Origin: Streptomyces sp. Tue 6430
GTDB taxonomy: Bacteria; Actinomycetota; Actinomycetes; Streptomycetales; Streptomycetaceae
DNA length: 64,000 bases
Direction: 5' to 3'
Assembly (NCBI GenBank): GCA_021568835.1
Contig: JAKGSH010000010.1
Span: 372,001 to 436,000, forward strand
Part shown: positions 55,538-64,000 of the stretch, in pieces
How the letters are laid out: each line of letters begins with the position of its first letter
Numbering within the stretch: the stretch's first letter is position 1
The notes under the pieces: generated by a model
Told to the model about the DNA's origin: nothing
Database searches by the model: none
The model's input: the letters and a program-made list of their open reading frames with translations, nothing else
Translations under genes and position numbers: made by a program

Positions 55538-56843
55538 AACTCAGCCGTCACGGCCTCCGAACAGCTCCGCCTGGGCGGACTCCCGTGCCGTCAGCAGGGC
55601 GCCGCGCAGTACCGCCGCGCCGCCCAGGGGCTCGGGCGCACCTGGGCGGGGAGCGGCGCCATCCGCCGCAGCCGCTGCGCCACCCGGGCCGCGAGGGCCT
55701 CACCGCCGGCCAGGCCGACCTCCCCGCCGAGGACCACGCATCCGGGGTCGAGGACGGCGACGACGGAGGCGGCGCCGATGGCCAGCCGGTCGGCGAGGGC
55801 GTCGAGGAAGCGCGCGGACGCGCCGCCGGAGTCACTGTCGAAGTCGCCGCCCGGGGCACTGCCGGTGGCGTCGGGGCCGTCGCCCGCGCCGGCGTCCGCC
55901 CCCGTCACCCGTGCCACCGCCGCCCGCACCAGGCCGGCCGCCTCCGGTTCGCCGGGCACCGGGTCCGGGGCCGGGCCCAGCCCGTGCTCGCGCGCCAGCG
56001 CCGCGACCGCCGCCGAGCCGGCCAGGGAGTGGAAGCCGCCCGCGCAGTCCGTGGCCGAGGGCAGGCCGGTGGTGCCGGGAACCGGGAGGAAGCCGATCTC
56101 GCCGGTGCCGCCGGAGGCCCCCGGCGCAGGGCGCCGTCCAGGACGACGGCCGCGCCCGTGCCGTGACCGAGCCACAGCAGCACGAAGGTGTCGCGGTCCC
56201 GCGCCACGCCCTCGCGCTGTTCGGCCAGGGCGGCGAGGTTGGTCTCGTTCTCGACGGTGACGCGGGCCGCGGGCAGCCGTTCCTGGAGGGCGGCCACCAG
56301 GCGGCGGTGCCAGGCGGGCAGGCCGGAGGAGTCGCGCAGTTCGCCGCCGGCGGGGTCGATCAGACCGGGCGCGCCGATGCCGACGGTGTGCAGCCGGTCG
56401 GCCCCGGCCTCCTTCACGGCCCGTTCGACCAGGGTCACCGCCTGTTCCACGGCGGGCTCCGTGCCGATGTCGCCGCCGATGGGCACGGACGCCTCGGCGA
56501 GCACCCGCCCCACCAGGTCGGAGACCAGCACGGCGACGCCCTCGGTGCGGACGTCCAGCGCCGCCAGGTGGGCCCGGTCCGCGACGATGCCGTGGAGCCG
56601 GGCGTTCGGGCCGCGTCGCTGCTCCCCCGCCTCCCCCACGACCTCGATCAGGCCGGAGGCGGTGAGACGTTCGACGAGGTCGGCGACGGTGGGCCGGGAC
56701 AGGCCGGTGAGCTGTTTCAACTGCCCGGCCGTCAGCGGGCCTTCGTCCTGCAGGAGCCGTAGGGCGAGCCGGTCGTTGATGGCCCGGGCGGTGCTCGGGA
56801 TGCGGGCATGCGCGGAATCCTCCCATGGGCGCCGGAGCGTCAC
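55538..56843 (-). CDS. ROK family transcriptional repressor, frameshifted
   Basis: About 435 residues. An N-terminal MarR-like winged helix (ALRLLQDEGPLTAGQLKQLT, GLSRPTVADLVERLTASGLI) is fused to a sugar-kinase-like ROK domain (GIGAPGLIDPAGGELRDSSG, VTVENETNLAALAEQREGVA, FVLLWLGHGTGAAVVLDGAL). Breaks near 56130 and 55632 each need one base; at the second an extra C gives PSPLGGAAVLRGALL and a stop at 55538. It is divergent from an MFS exporter and likely represses it through a palindrome at 56863. Ligand probably a sugar or sugar phosphate. The zinc site typical of ROK (CxCGxxGC) was not seen. Confidence 0.9.
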
Positions 56844-56862
56844 CCCCGGACCGGCCTCTATT

Positions 56863-56883
56863 TATCAGGCAGGGTTCCTGATA
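56863..56883. promoter_or_regulatory. Palindromic ROK operator candidate
   Basis: TATCAGG-N7-CCTGATA forms a perfect 7-bp inverted repeat centred in the 119-base gap between the divergent ROK and MFS genes. It lies in the only AT-rich stretch of the gap, in the expected promoter position for both genes. Confidence 0.7.
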
Positions 56884-56962
56884 GTTTACGCAGGCGCCGC
56901 GTGGACGCGGCCCGCGCACGGCACCGCGCCGGGCGGCGCACTGGCGAGGAGGGGCCCCGGAG

Positions 56963-58174
56963 ATGAGCGAAGCGACCTGTGCACCGTCGGAGGTGCGGCG
57001 GGCCCGGTACGCGGTGGCCGCCGTGTTCACCGTGCACGGCGCGGTCACCGGCTCCTTCGCCACGCGGGTGCCGTGGATCCAGGACCACGCCTCCGTGGGC
57101 GCCGGGCAGCTCGGCTTCGCCCTGGCCTTCACCGCGTTCGGCGCGGCCTGCGCCATGCCGCTGGCCGGCCGGATCACCCACCGCCTCGGCAGCCGGGCCG
57201 CCCTGCGCGGACTGCTCGCGCTGTGGACGCTGGCGCTGGTCCTGCCCTCCCTCGCGCCGGACATGGTCACCCTGTGCCTGGCGATGTTCGTCTACGGCGC
57301 CACCGCGGGCATGGCCGACGTGGCGATGAACGCCCTCGGCGTCGAGGTCGAGCAGCGGCTCGGCAAGTCGATCATGTCGGGGCTGCACGGCATGTGGAGC
57401 GCGGGCGCGCTGCTCGGCTCGGCGGCCGGCACCCTCGCCGCGCACCTGGGCACGGACGCGCGTCTGCACCACGCCCTGGCGGCGGCCGTGCTCACCGCGC
57501 TCGGCCTGCTGGCCTGCCGGTGGGTGCTCGACCTGCGGCCCACCGAGGACGAGGAGCCCCCGCCCCGCTTCACCCTGCCGCCCCGCTCGGCGCTGCTGAT
57601 CGGCGCGGTCGGGTTCTGCGCGGTGTTCGCGGAGGGCGCGAGCCTGGACTGGTCGGCGGTCTACCTGGACGACCACCTCGGCACCTCGGCCGGTCTCGCG
57701 GCGGCCTGCACGACCGGCTTCATGCTGACCATGGCGGTGGCCCGGATCGTGGGGGACGCGGTGGTGAACCGGTTCGGCGCGGTCCGCACGGTCCGTGCGG
57801 GCGGGGTGCTGGCCGCCGCGGGCGGACTGCTGATCGTGGTGGCGGACCACCCGGCGACGGCCATCGGCGGGTTCGGGATGATGGGCCTCGGTATCGCCGT
57901 CGTCGTCCCGCTGTGCTTCGCGGCGGCCGGGCACAGCGGGCCGAACCCCAGTCAGGCCATCGCGGGCGTCGCGACCATCACCTACACCTCGGGGCTGATC
58001 GCGCCGAGCCTGATCGGCGGGGTGGCGCAGGCGACCAGCCTGGTGGTGTCGTTCGGCGTGGTGACGGTGCTGGCGTTCGGGCTCGTGGTGTTCGCGGGCG
58101 TGCTGCGCGGCAGCGAGCGTACGTCCGTGAAGGTCAGCCCTCGGGACGCAGCAGCGCCCGGCCCGCGCTCCTGA
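56963..58174 (+). CDS. MFS transporter (YbjJ-like)
   Basis: A 403-residue twelve-helix permease. RRARYAVAAVFTVHGAVTGS and FATRVPWIQDHASVGAGQLG at the start, ADVAMNALGVEVEQRLGKSI MSGLHGMWSAG in the middle and GPNPSQAIAGVATITYTSGL near the end are typical of the YbjJ group. It probably exports or imports a sugar-like or amide compound under control of the divergent ROK repressor. Its last 41 bases overlap the end of the convergent thioesterase. Frame intact. Confidence 0.9.
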   Translation: MSEATCAPSEVRRARYAVAAVFTVHGAVTGSFATRVPWIQDHASVGAGQLGFALAFTAFGAACAMPLAGRITHRLGSRAALRGLLALWTLALVLPSLAPDMVTLCLAMFVYGATAGMADVAMNALGVEVEQRLGKSIMSGLHGMWSAGALLGSAAGTLAAHLGTDARLHHALAAAVLTALGLLACRWVLDLRPTEDEEPPPRFTLPPRSALLIGAVGFCAVFAEGASLDWSAVYLDDHLGTSAGLAAACTTGFMLTMAVARIVGDAVVNRFGAVRTVRAGGVLAAAGGLLIVVADHPATAIGGFGMMGLGIAVVVPLCFAAAGHSGPNPSQAIAGVATITYTSGLIAPSLIGGVAQATSLVVSFGVVTVLAFGLVVFAGVLRGSERTSVKVSPRDAAAPGPRS

Positions 58175-58592
58175 ACGCCTCGCTCCACGGCGCCGGGCGC
58201 ATGGTCGCGGGATCGAGGCGGACCAGGACGCGGGTGCCGTGCGCGTGGGTGAACGCCCCGTCGGCCGAGCAGAACCGGAAGCCGTAGGTCAGGCCGGTGT
58301 TGCCGAGCCGCTCCAGCCACAGGTGGACGGCGTAGGCGCCCGGCTTGGTGACGGGCGCCTCGTAGCCGATGCGCAGTTCCTTCACGGCGTTGCAGGCGTC
58401 GCCGGCCGCGGTCCAGTCGCCCTCGAAGCGCACGCCGTGCTCCTGCCACAGCTCGGTCCAGGCCCGCTCGACCATCAGCGGATAGCGGGCGTTGTGCAGC
58501 AGTCCGAGCGCGTCGAGGTCGTCGAAGTGGACGGTGACGGGCATCAGCCGGCCGTGGGACAGGGCGGGGGCGGCCGGGGCTTCGGCGGTCAC
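58134..58592 (-). CDS. Acyl-CoA thioesterase (4HBT hot-dog fold)
   Basis: A 152-residue thioesterase of the 4-hydroxybenzoyl-CoA type. The family motif HFDDLDALGLLHNARYPLMV lies near residue 21 with the catalytic Asp, followed by ELRIGYEAPVTKPGAYAVHL and GLTYGFRFCSADGAFTHAHG. It hydrolyses acyl- or aryl-CoA esters. GTG at 58592 follows AGGAG by nine bases. It overlaps the convergent MFS gene by 41 bases at the 3' ends. Frame intact. Confidence 0.92.
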   Translation of the reverse strand: MTAEAPAAPALSHGRLMPVTVHFDDLDALGLLHNARYPLMVERAWTELWQEHGVRFEGDWTAAGDACNAVKELRIGYEAPVTKPGAYAVHLWLERLGNTGLTYGFRFCSADGAFTHAHGTRVLVRLDPATMRPAPWSEAFRSAGRALLRPEG

Positions 58593-58778
58593 GGGCGGGG
58601 CTCCTGGGGACGAAGGGAGACGTACGAGGAAGATGTACGAGACAAGCACCCCTATCCTAAGCGGTCGCTCACCCTCCGGATCCGCGTGAGAATGGGCCGG
58701 ACATCCACACCGCGCCGAACGACTTCCGCACCGCACCGGAACGGCTTCGGCGCCGCACGAACGAAAGCGAAACCCACC

Positions 58779-60158
58779 ATGGATCTTGGCGTCCGCTGGA
58801 AACTGCACGGCGACGGGCGCACGCCGGAGCCCGGAGCGGTGGTCCGCCCCGACGAGCGGCTCTCCTGGCCCCGCACGGCCGGCCTCGGCGCCCAGCACGT
58901 GGTGGCCATGTTCGGGGCGTCCTTCGTGGCCCCCGTCCTGATGGGCCTGGACCCCAACCTGGCCATCATGATGTCGGGCGTCGCGACCATGATCTTCCTG
59001 CTCGCGACCCGCGGCCGGGTGCCCAGCTACCTCGGCTGCTCGCTGTCGTTCGTGGGCGTCGCGGCGGTCATCCGCGCCCAGGGCGGCACGAGCGCCACCG
59101 TCACCGGCGCGGTCCTCGTCGTGGGGGTCGCGCTCTTCCTGGTGGGCGTGGCCGTGCAGCGGTTCGGCGCCCGGATCATCCACGTCGCGATGCCACCGGT
59201 CGTGACGGGCGCGGTCGTGATGCTGATCGGCTTCAACCTCGCCCCCGTCACCGCCTCCACCTACTGGCCGCAGGACCAGTGGACGGCCCTGCTGGTCATG
59301 CTGTTCACCGGTCTGGCCGTGGTCTGCCTGCGCGGCTTCTGGTCCCGCATCGCGATCTTCCTCGGCCTGGTCTTCGGCTACGGCATCTCCTGGGCGTTCG
59401 ACCGGATCTTCGGCCGGATCCACTCGGCGGACGCGAGCGGCAAGGTCGTCGACCACTGGCGGCTGGACCTGTCCGCCGTGGGCCGGGCCGACTGGATCGG
59501 CCTGCCGTCCTTCCACGGCCCGAGCTTCGAGTGGTCGGCGATCCTGGTGGCCCTGCCCGTCGTCATCGCGCTGGTCGCGGAGAACGCCGGGCACGTCAAG
59601 GCGGTCGGCGAGATGACCGGCGACCCGCTGGACGACAAGCTGGGCACGGCGATCTCGGCCGACGGCATCGGCTCCGTGCTGTCCACGGCGGTCGGCGGCC
59701 CGCCCACCACCACGTACTCCGAGAACATCGGCGTGATGGCCGCGACCCGCGTCTACTCCACGGCCGCCTACTGGGCCGCGGCGGGCTTCGCCCTCCTGTT
59801 CGGCCTGTGCCCCAAGTTCGGCGCGGTGGTGGCCGCGATCCCGGGCGGCGTCCTCGGCGGCATCACCGTCATCCTGTACGGCATGATCGGCCTGCTCGGT
59901 GCCCAGATCTGGCTGAACGCCGGGGTCGACCTGCGCAACCCGCTGAACCTGGTCCCGACCGCCGCGGGCATCATCATCGGCGTCGGCAACGTCACCATGG
60001 AGTTCACCGACACCTTCTCGCTCAGCGGCATCGCCCTCGGCACCCTGGTCGTCATCACCGGCTACCACGCCCTGCGCGCCTTCGCCCCCGCCCACCTCAA
60101 GACCCAGCCCCCGCTCCTCGACGAGGGCACCAGTTCCTACGACGAGGCCGGCTCGTAG
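58779..60158 (+). CDS. Uracil/xanthine permease (NCS2 family)
   Basis: A 459-residue NCS2 transporter. Helix content and motifs AGLGAQHVVAMFGASFVAPV, LPVVIALVAENAGHVKAVGE, the substrate-binding VGGPPTTTYSENIGVMAATR and NPLNLVPTAAGIIIGVGNVT agree with UraA/PyrP-like uracil permeases. It takes up uracil (possibly other nucleobases) by proton symport. ATG at 58779 gives MDLGVRWKLHGDG. No pyr genes are near. Frame intact. Confidence 0.95.
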   Translation: MDLGVRWKLHGDGRTPEPGAVVRPDERLSWPRTAGLGAQHVVAMFGASFVAPVLMGLDPNLAIMMSGVATMIFLLATRGRVPSYLGCSLSFVGVAAVIRAQGGTSATVTGAVLVVGVALFLVGVAVQRFGARIIHVAMPPVVTGAVVMLIGFNLAPVTASTYWPQDQWTALLVMLFTGLAVVCLRGFWSRIAIFLGLVFGYGISWAFDRIFGRIHSADASGKVVDHWRLDLSAVGRADWIGLPSFHGPSFEWSAILVALPVVIALVAENAGHVKAVGEMTGDPLDDKLGTAISADGIGSVLSTAVGGPPTTTYSENIGVMAATRVYSTAAYWAAAGFALLFGLCPKFGAVVAAIPGGVLGGITVILYGMIGLLGAQIWLNAGVDLRNPLNLVPTAAGIIIGVGNVTMEFTDTFSLSGIALGTLVVITGYHALRAFAPAHLKTQPPLLDEGTSSYDEAGS

Positions 60159-60384
60159 GAGTACGGCGGGTGCCGCCCGGTCGCACCCGCGGCCGGGCGG
60201 CGTCAGCCGGGGCGACGGGGGGGGCGGGCCGACGGCGGGCGCGACACCCCGCCGTACGCCCCGCCGCTCACGGGGGGGCTCACCCGCCCTGTCACCCCTC
60301 CCGCGCGACGGACCCGTTCGCCCGTTCCGGGGAAGCACCGGTCCTACGGGCCCGCGGGCCGGCCCGGGCTGCGATTCTTCCTGC

Positions 60385-61119
60385 ATGCCGCACCCGGAAC
60401 AGTTCGTCCCTCCTCTCGGCGCGTCCGTCGGCGTCAACAGGGTGCTCTCCCGTATGCGCGCCCTCGACGCGGCCCTCCCGCCGGGGGACGGGATCGCCGT
60501 CTTCAACCGCGTCTATCTCGCCGTGACGGAGGAGGCGGACCGCCACATCGGCACGGGCCGGTTCAGCGACCGGCGAGCCGCGGTCACGCTGGACGTGCGG
60601 TTCGCGGAGCGCTACCTCTCGGCCGTCGACGCCGCCACGGCCGACCGTCGCCCACCCGCCTGCTGGCGCCCGCTGTTCCAGCTCCGCCGCCATCCGGGCG
60701 TACGGCCGCTGCAGTTCGCGCTCGCGGGCGTCAACGCCCACGTCGGGCACGACCTGGCGCTCGCCGTCGTGGACGCCTGTCGGAGCCTCGGCTGCGAACC
60801 CGCCGATCTGGAGGACGAGTTCGACCGGGTGGGCGATCTCCTCGTGGCGCTGGAGGAGCGGGTGCGCGAGGACCTGGTGCCCGGCCCCGACCTGCTCCGG
60901 ATCGCCGATCCGCTCATCCACCTGCTCGGCTCCTGGAGCCTGGAGCGGGCCCGCGAGGCCACCTGGTCCGCGGCCCGCGCCCTGTGGGCCCTGCGCCGTC
61001 TCCCGGACCTCGCGGGGGAGTTCACCGACCGCCTCGACGCGGCGGTCGGCTTCGCGGGCCGCATGCTCCTGACCCCCCTGCCGGACCGGCCGGACGGCGC
61101 CGGCCCGCCCCGGACCTGA
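60385..61119 (+). CDS. DUF5995 family protein
   Basis: A 244-residue protein of the DUF5995 family common in Streptomyces. It is mainly helical (NRVLSRMRALDAALPPGDGI, FAERYLSAVDAATADRRPPA) with HPGVRPLQFALAGVNAHVGH and DLALAVVDACRSLG, a conserved Asn/His-rich segment that could be a metal or active site. The function is not known. It stands alone between the permease and the oxidase. Frame intact. Confidence 0.85.
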   Translation: MPHPEQFVPPLGASVGVNRVLSRMRALDAALPPGDGIAVFNRVYLAVTEEADRHIGTGRFSDRRAAVTLDVRFAERYLSAVDAATADRRPPACWRPLFQLRRHPGVRPLQFALAGVNAHVGHDLALAVVDACRSLGCEPADLEDEFDRVGDLLVALEERVREDLVPGPDLLRIADPLIHLLGSWSLERAREATWSAARALWALRRLPDLAGEFTDRLDAAVGFAGRMLLTPLPDRPDGAGPPRT

Positions 61120-61201
61120 AGGCGGGGTCCGACCGGCCCGGGGCGGGCCGCGAAAGTCCGGTCCGCCCGTCGGGCGGACGACGCGGCTTCCTCAAGTCGC
61201 C

Positions 61202-62898
61202 CTAGTCCTCCGGCAGTTCGACCGGAGCGATCTCGTCGTAGACGTCGCCCGGGCCCGGATTGGTCGCGTCCGTCGCCCCGCCGAGGTGGTGCATCACGCC
61301 CCACACCGCGTTGAGGGCGGTCTGGACGGCGCCCTCGGCCCAGCCCGCGGTCCAGGAGATGTCGTCGCCGGCGAGGAAGATGCCCGCTTGTCCTCGGGCA
61401 GCCGGTCCTGCACGAAGTGGGTGAACAGGCGCCGCTGGTAGCGGTAGTGGCCGGGCAGGTTGGCCTTGAACGCGCCCATGAAGTAGGGCTCGTTCTCCCA
61501 GGAGACGGTGACCGGGTTGCCGATGACGTGCTTCCTGATGTCGACGTTCGGGTAGATCTCGCCGAGCGACTTGAGCATGACCTCCATCCGCTCGTTCGCG
61601 GACAGCGGCAGCCACTTCAGGCTGTCGTCGCACCAGGTGTAGGACAGGCAGATCACGGCGGGCTTGTCCGGGCCGTCGTCGAGGAGGTAGGTGCCGCGGG
61701 TCATGCGGTCGGTGAGCGTCATCGACATGACGTCCCGGCCCGTCTCCTCGTCCTTGTCCAGCCAGAAGGGGCGGTCGACGGGGACGAAGAGCTTGGAGCT
61801 CTCCATGTAGTGGGTGCGCTCGATCGCCGTCCAGTGGTCGATCGGGAAGAGCGAGTCGTCGCAGGCGATCTTCGACAGCAGCATCCAGGACTGTGCGGTG
61901 AAGACGGCGGCCCGGTAGGTGCGGATGTCCCCGTTCTCGTCGGTGACGGTGATGCGGTTGCCCGCGGTGCGGTTGAGGCGGGTCACCGCCGGGCGGGGCT
62001 CACCGCCCTCGTGCAGGCCCGCGAGCGAGGTGCCGTAGGGCCAGTGGACGATCTTCTCCGGCTCGCGCTCCCACAACCGCAGCGGCAGCTGCTGGGAGCC
62101 GCCGACGATGCCGCGGTGGTGGTCGTCGGCCTCGGTGTAGACGACCCGCAGGATCTCCAGGATGGAGTTGGGGAAGTCGGTGTCCCAGCCGCCGGTGCCG
62201 AAGCCGACCTGGCCGAAGATCTCGCGGTGCCGGAAGGACCGGAAGGCCTCGGAGTCGCAGAGGAAGCCGTAGAAGGTCTGGTTGTCGAGCTTCTCGACGA
62301 GCTTCGCCCAGATCTCACGGATGCGCGGCACGTCGCGCTCGCGCATGGCCCGGTTCATGTCGGAGAAGTCGGCGCCCTCCTCCAGGCACTTGTTCCAGGC
62401 GGCGGCGACGTCCCGGTAGACCTGCGGCAGGTCGTCGATCGTCTCGGCGTAGTGGGACTCGCCCTTGAGGTCGACGACGGTCGAGGGCGTGGCCTCGGCG
62501 AGCGGGTTGGGGAACGGGCGGGTCTCGAGGCCCACCAGGTCGATGTAGTGCTGCAGGGCCGTGGAGGACGGCGGGAAGCGCATCGCGCCCATCTCGGCGG
62601 TCAGCGAGGGGTCGCAGCCGTCGAAGCCCACCGTGCGCAGCCGCCCGCCGATCCGGTCGGCCTCGTACACGACGGGCTTGAGGCCCATCTTCATCAGCTC
62701 GTAGGCGGCGACGATCCCGGACAGCCCGCCGCCGATCACGGCGACCTCGGTGCCGTGCTCGGTGGCCGGTATCTGGCCGAGGCCCGCCGGATGGGCGAGG
62801 AAGTCGTCGTAGGCGTACGGGAAGTCCGGGCCGAACATCGTGATCGGCGGCTGCTGCTCGTCTGCGTGCTCGACGGCGTTGGGCACGGTGGACGTCAT
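61202..62898 (-). CDS. Flavin-dependent amino-acid monooxygenase/oxidase, frameshifted near 3' end
   Basis: About 565 residues, typical of amino-acid 2-monooxygenases. MFGPDFPYAYDDFLAHPAGL opens it, the FAD-binding GxGxxG is EVAVIGGGLSGIVAAYELMK (about 51-70), RIGGRLRTVGF and AEMGAMRFPPSSTALQHYID follow, and LAGDDISWTAGWAEGAVQTA is the C-terminal FAD motif. The frame breaks at about 61387; one base restores EDKAGIFLAGDD. Lys, Arg and Trp monooxygenases share these motifs and make an amide from the amino acid. The upstream gene encodes an amidase/nitrilase, which suits that product. Confidence 0.9.
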
Positions 62899-62966
62899 GG
62901 GGTGCGGACTCCTTGCGGCGACGAGGAAGGGAGGACGGGGCAGGCAGGGGGTTCGGACCAGGGGGT

Positions 62967-63754
62967 TCAGACCAGGGACCCGTAGAGGCCGGGGCGGCGG
63001 TCCTGCAGGTACGGGTTCGCCTCGCGGGAGGCGGCCACGAAGGCGGGTCGGCGTCGGCGAACACGAGTTCCTCCCCGCGTCCGGCGCGGGCGCGGGCGAC
63101 GCCGTCGGGGCCGGCCAGGGTGGAGAGTCCGACGAACTCGAACTCCCCTTCCCGGCCGACCCGGTTGACGTAGGCGACGTACATCTGGTTCTCGAAGGCG
63201 CGCACCGGGATCATCGACTCGGCGACGAACTGGAAGGGGTGCATCTGCGCCGTCGGCACCACCAGCAGGCCGGTGCCGGCCAGCGCGTGGGCGCGGACGT
63301 TCTCCGGGAACTCGACGTCGTAGCAGATCATGAGGCCGACGGTCAGGCCGCCCAGTTCGGCCTGGACGACGGGCTGGTCGCCGGGCGTGAAGTGGTCGCG
63401 CTCGAAGCAGCCGAAGAGGTGGGTCTTGCGGTAGTTCGCGAGGCGGACGCCGTCGGCGGAGATCAGCTGCGCGGCGTTGTACACCGTCTCGCCGTCGCGC
63501 TCGGGGTATCCGTAGGCGACCGCGAGACCGTGCCGCCCGGCGAGGCCGGCGACCGCGTCCGCGGAGTCGCCGTCGGCGGGCTCGGCGAGGCGGGCGACGT
63601 CGTCGCCGATCGCGTACCCGGTCAGGAACAGCTCCGGCGCGACCAGCAGTCCGGCTCCCGCGGCGGCGGCGCGGCCGGCGGCCTCGTCGAGGACCTCGAG
63701 GTTCTCGGCGACGCGGCCGGGGCGGCCGGAGCTCTGGAGCAGGGCGATGCGCAT
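62967..63754 (-). CDS. Nitrilase-superfamily amidase, frameshifted near 3' end
   Basis: About 263 residues of the carbon-nitrogen hydrolase family. The Glu-Lys-Cys triad is visible as Glu41 (LVAPELFLTGY), Lys111 (NYRKTHLFG) and Cys145 (GLMICYDVEFPE). A further VNRVGREGEFEFVGLSTLAG marks aliphatic amidases. The frame changes at about 63045; one base joins FADAD to RPAFVAASREANPYLQDRRP. It lies 68 bases upstream of the monooxygenase gene on the same strand, so the pair probably turns an amino acid into an acid with one fewer carbon, as arginine monooxygenase plus guanidinobutyramidase do. Confidence 0.9.
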
Positions 63755-64000
63755 GCGTGTTCCTCACCGGAGGCGGAAGGTGTGGGGACGTCTAGACGGT
63801 ACGGTCCGCTGACCAGGGCGGACAAGGAGGAGCCGTTGCGCGCTGGTGAGCTGTTCGTTGCGTGCGAGGGGCGCGGGGCGGCGATTCGTTGCGCGGCCCC
63901 GCGCCCGGGAACACCGCCACGGGATCACGGCCGTGAGGCCACCGCCACGGAGCCACCACCGTGGGATCACCGCCGCGAGACCACCCGCACGGAATCACCG
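63755..64000. repeat. Upstream region of amidase gene with degenerate short repeats
   Basis: From about 63905 to the window end, degenerate copies of a unit like GGGATCACCGCCACG follow each other about six times. The region lies upstream of the amidase start and contains no convincing gene. The bases at 63790-63890 hold the likely promoter of the amidase operon. Confidence 0.6.

Noticed and set aside
63764..63998. Short Trp/Arg-rich open frames at the right end
   Set aside because: They arise from degenerate GATCACCGCCACGG repeats and do not look like a protein.

Overview
The window is a stretch of a Streptomyces chromosome. The evidence is very high G+C with strong third-position GC bias, an RbpA gene, a conservon-type sensor cluster, a GTGA/ATGA overlap style of operon, an FMN riboswitch ahead of a ribE-led riboflavin operon, and a chitinase promoter with the paired 12-bp repeats known from Streptomyces. 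As far as I recall, the order gdpD-UMF1 transporter-rbpA-fxsA-ppm and the order hisG-hisE-ribH-ribBA-pnuC-like-ribE-chitinase match the SCO1419-1423 and SCO1438-1444 parts of S. coelicolor; this is memory, not a search.

Layout. 1-5078: hydantoinase/oxoprolinase gene (cut by the window edge) and an incomplete conservon (sensor kinase-like CvnA, roadblock CvnB, DUF742 CvnC, no CvnD GTPase). 5499-6122: two-helix membrane protein. 6331-13657: three-gene minus-strand operon encoding a kleisin-like protein, a small winged-helix (KITE-like) protein and a 1537-residue SMC/MksB-like ATPase, without the nuclease of Wadjet systems; this is the most interesting locus. 13832-19331: GntR regulator and divergent MFS transporter, D-glutamate-cyclase-like DUF1445 protein and 5-oxoprolinase PxpABC. 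19348-21710: two GT4 glycosyltransferases. 21879-24015: HEAT-like and ankyrin proteins. 24279-26129: small membrane protein and FtsK-like protein with a degenerate P-loop. 26192-28451: MocR/YczE divergon. 28448-33003: GDPD, UMF1 transporter, rbpA with a SigR-type promoter, fxsA, ppm. 33573-41212: amidohydrolase, Lrp, small proteins, acyl-CoA dehydrogenase, TetR, secreted C39-like peptidase. 41474-47652: uridine-kinase-like P-loop protein, EccA-like AAA+ protein, ABM protein, tandem CNNM/CorC-type membrane proteins. 47875-52856: PH-domain protein, hisG/hisE and the riboflavin operon with its riboswitch. 53002-58592: chitinase, ROK regulator, MFS exporter, thioesterase. 58779-63754: uracil/xanthine permease, DUF5995 protein, and an amino-acid monooxygenase plus amidase pair.

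Quality note. About 18 genes are broken by single-base frameshifts. Wherever I could reconstruct the reading frame, one missing base, usually in a short G or C run, restores a conserved protein. This looks like systematic under-calling of homopolymers in the sequence, not like mass gene decay. I therefore annotate these as genes with a probable sequencing error and give the approximate break points. Intact genes cluster at 30.9-36.7 kb and 42.6-55.5 kb.

No tRNA, rRNA, CRISPR array, transposase or integrase was seen.
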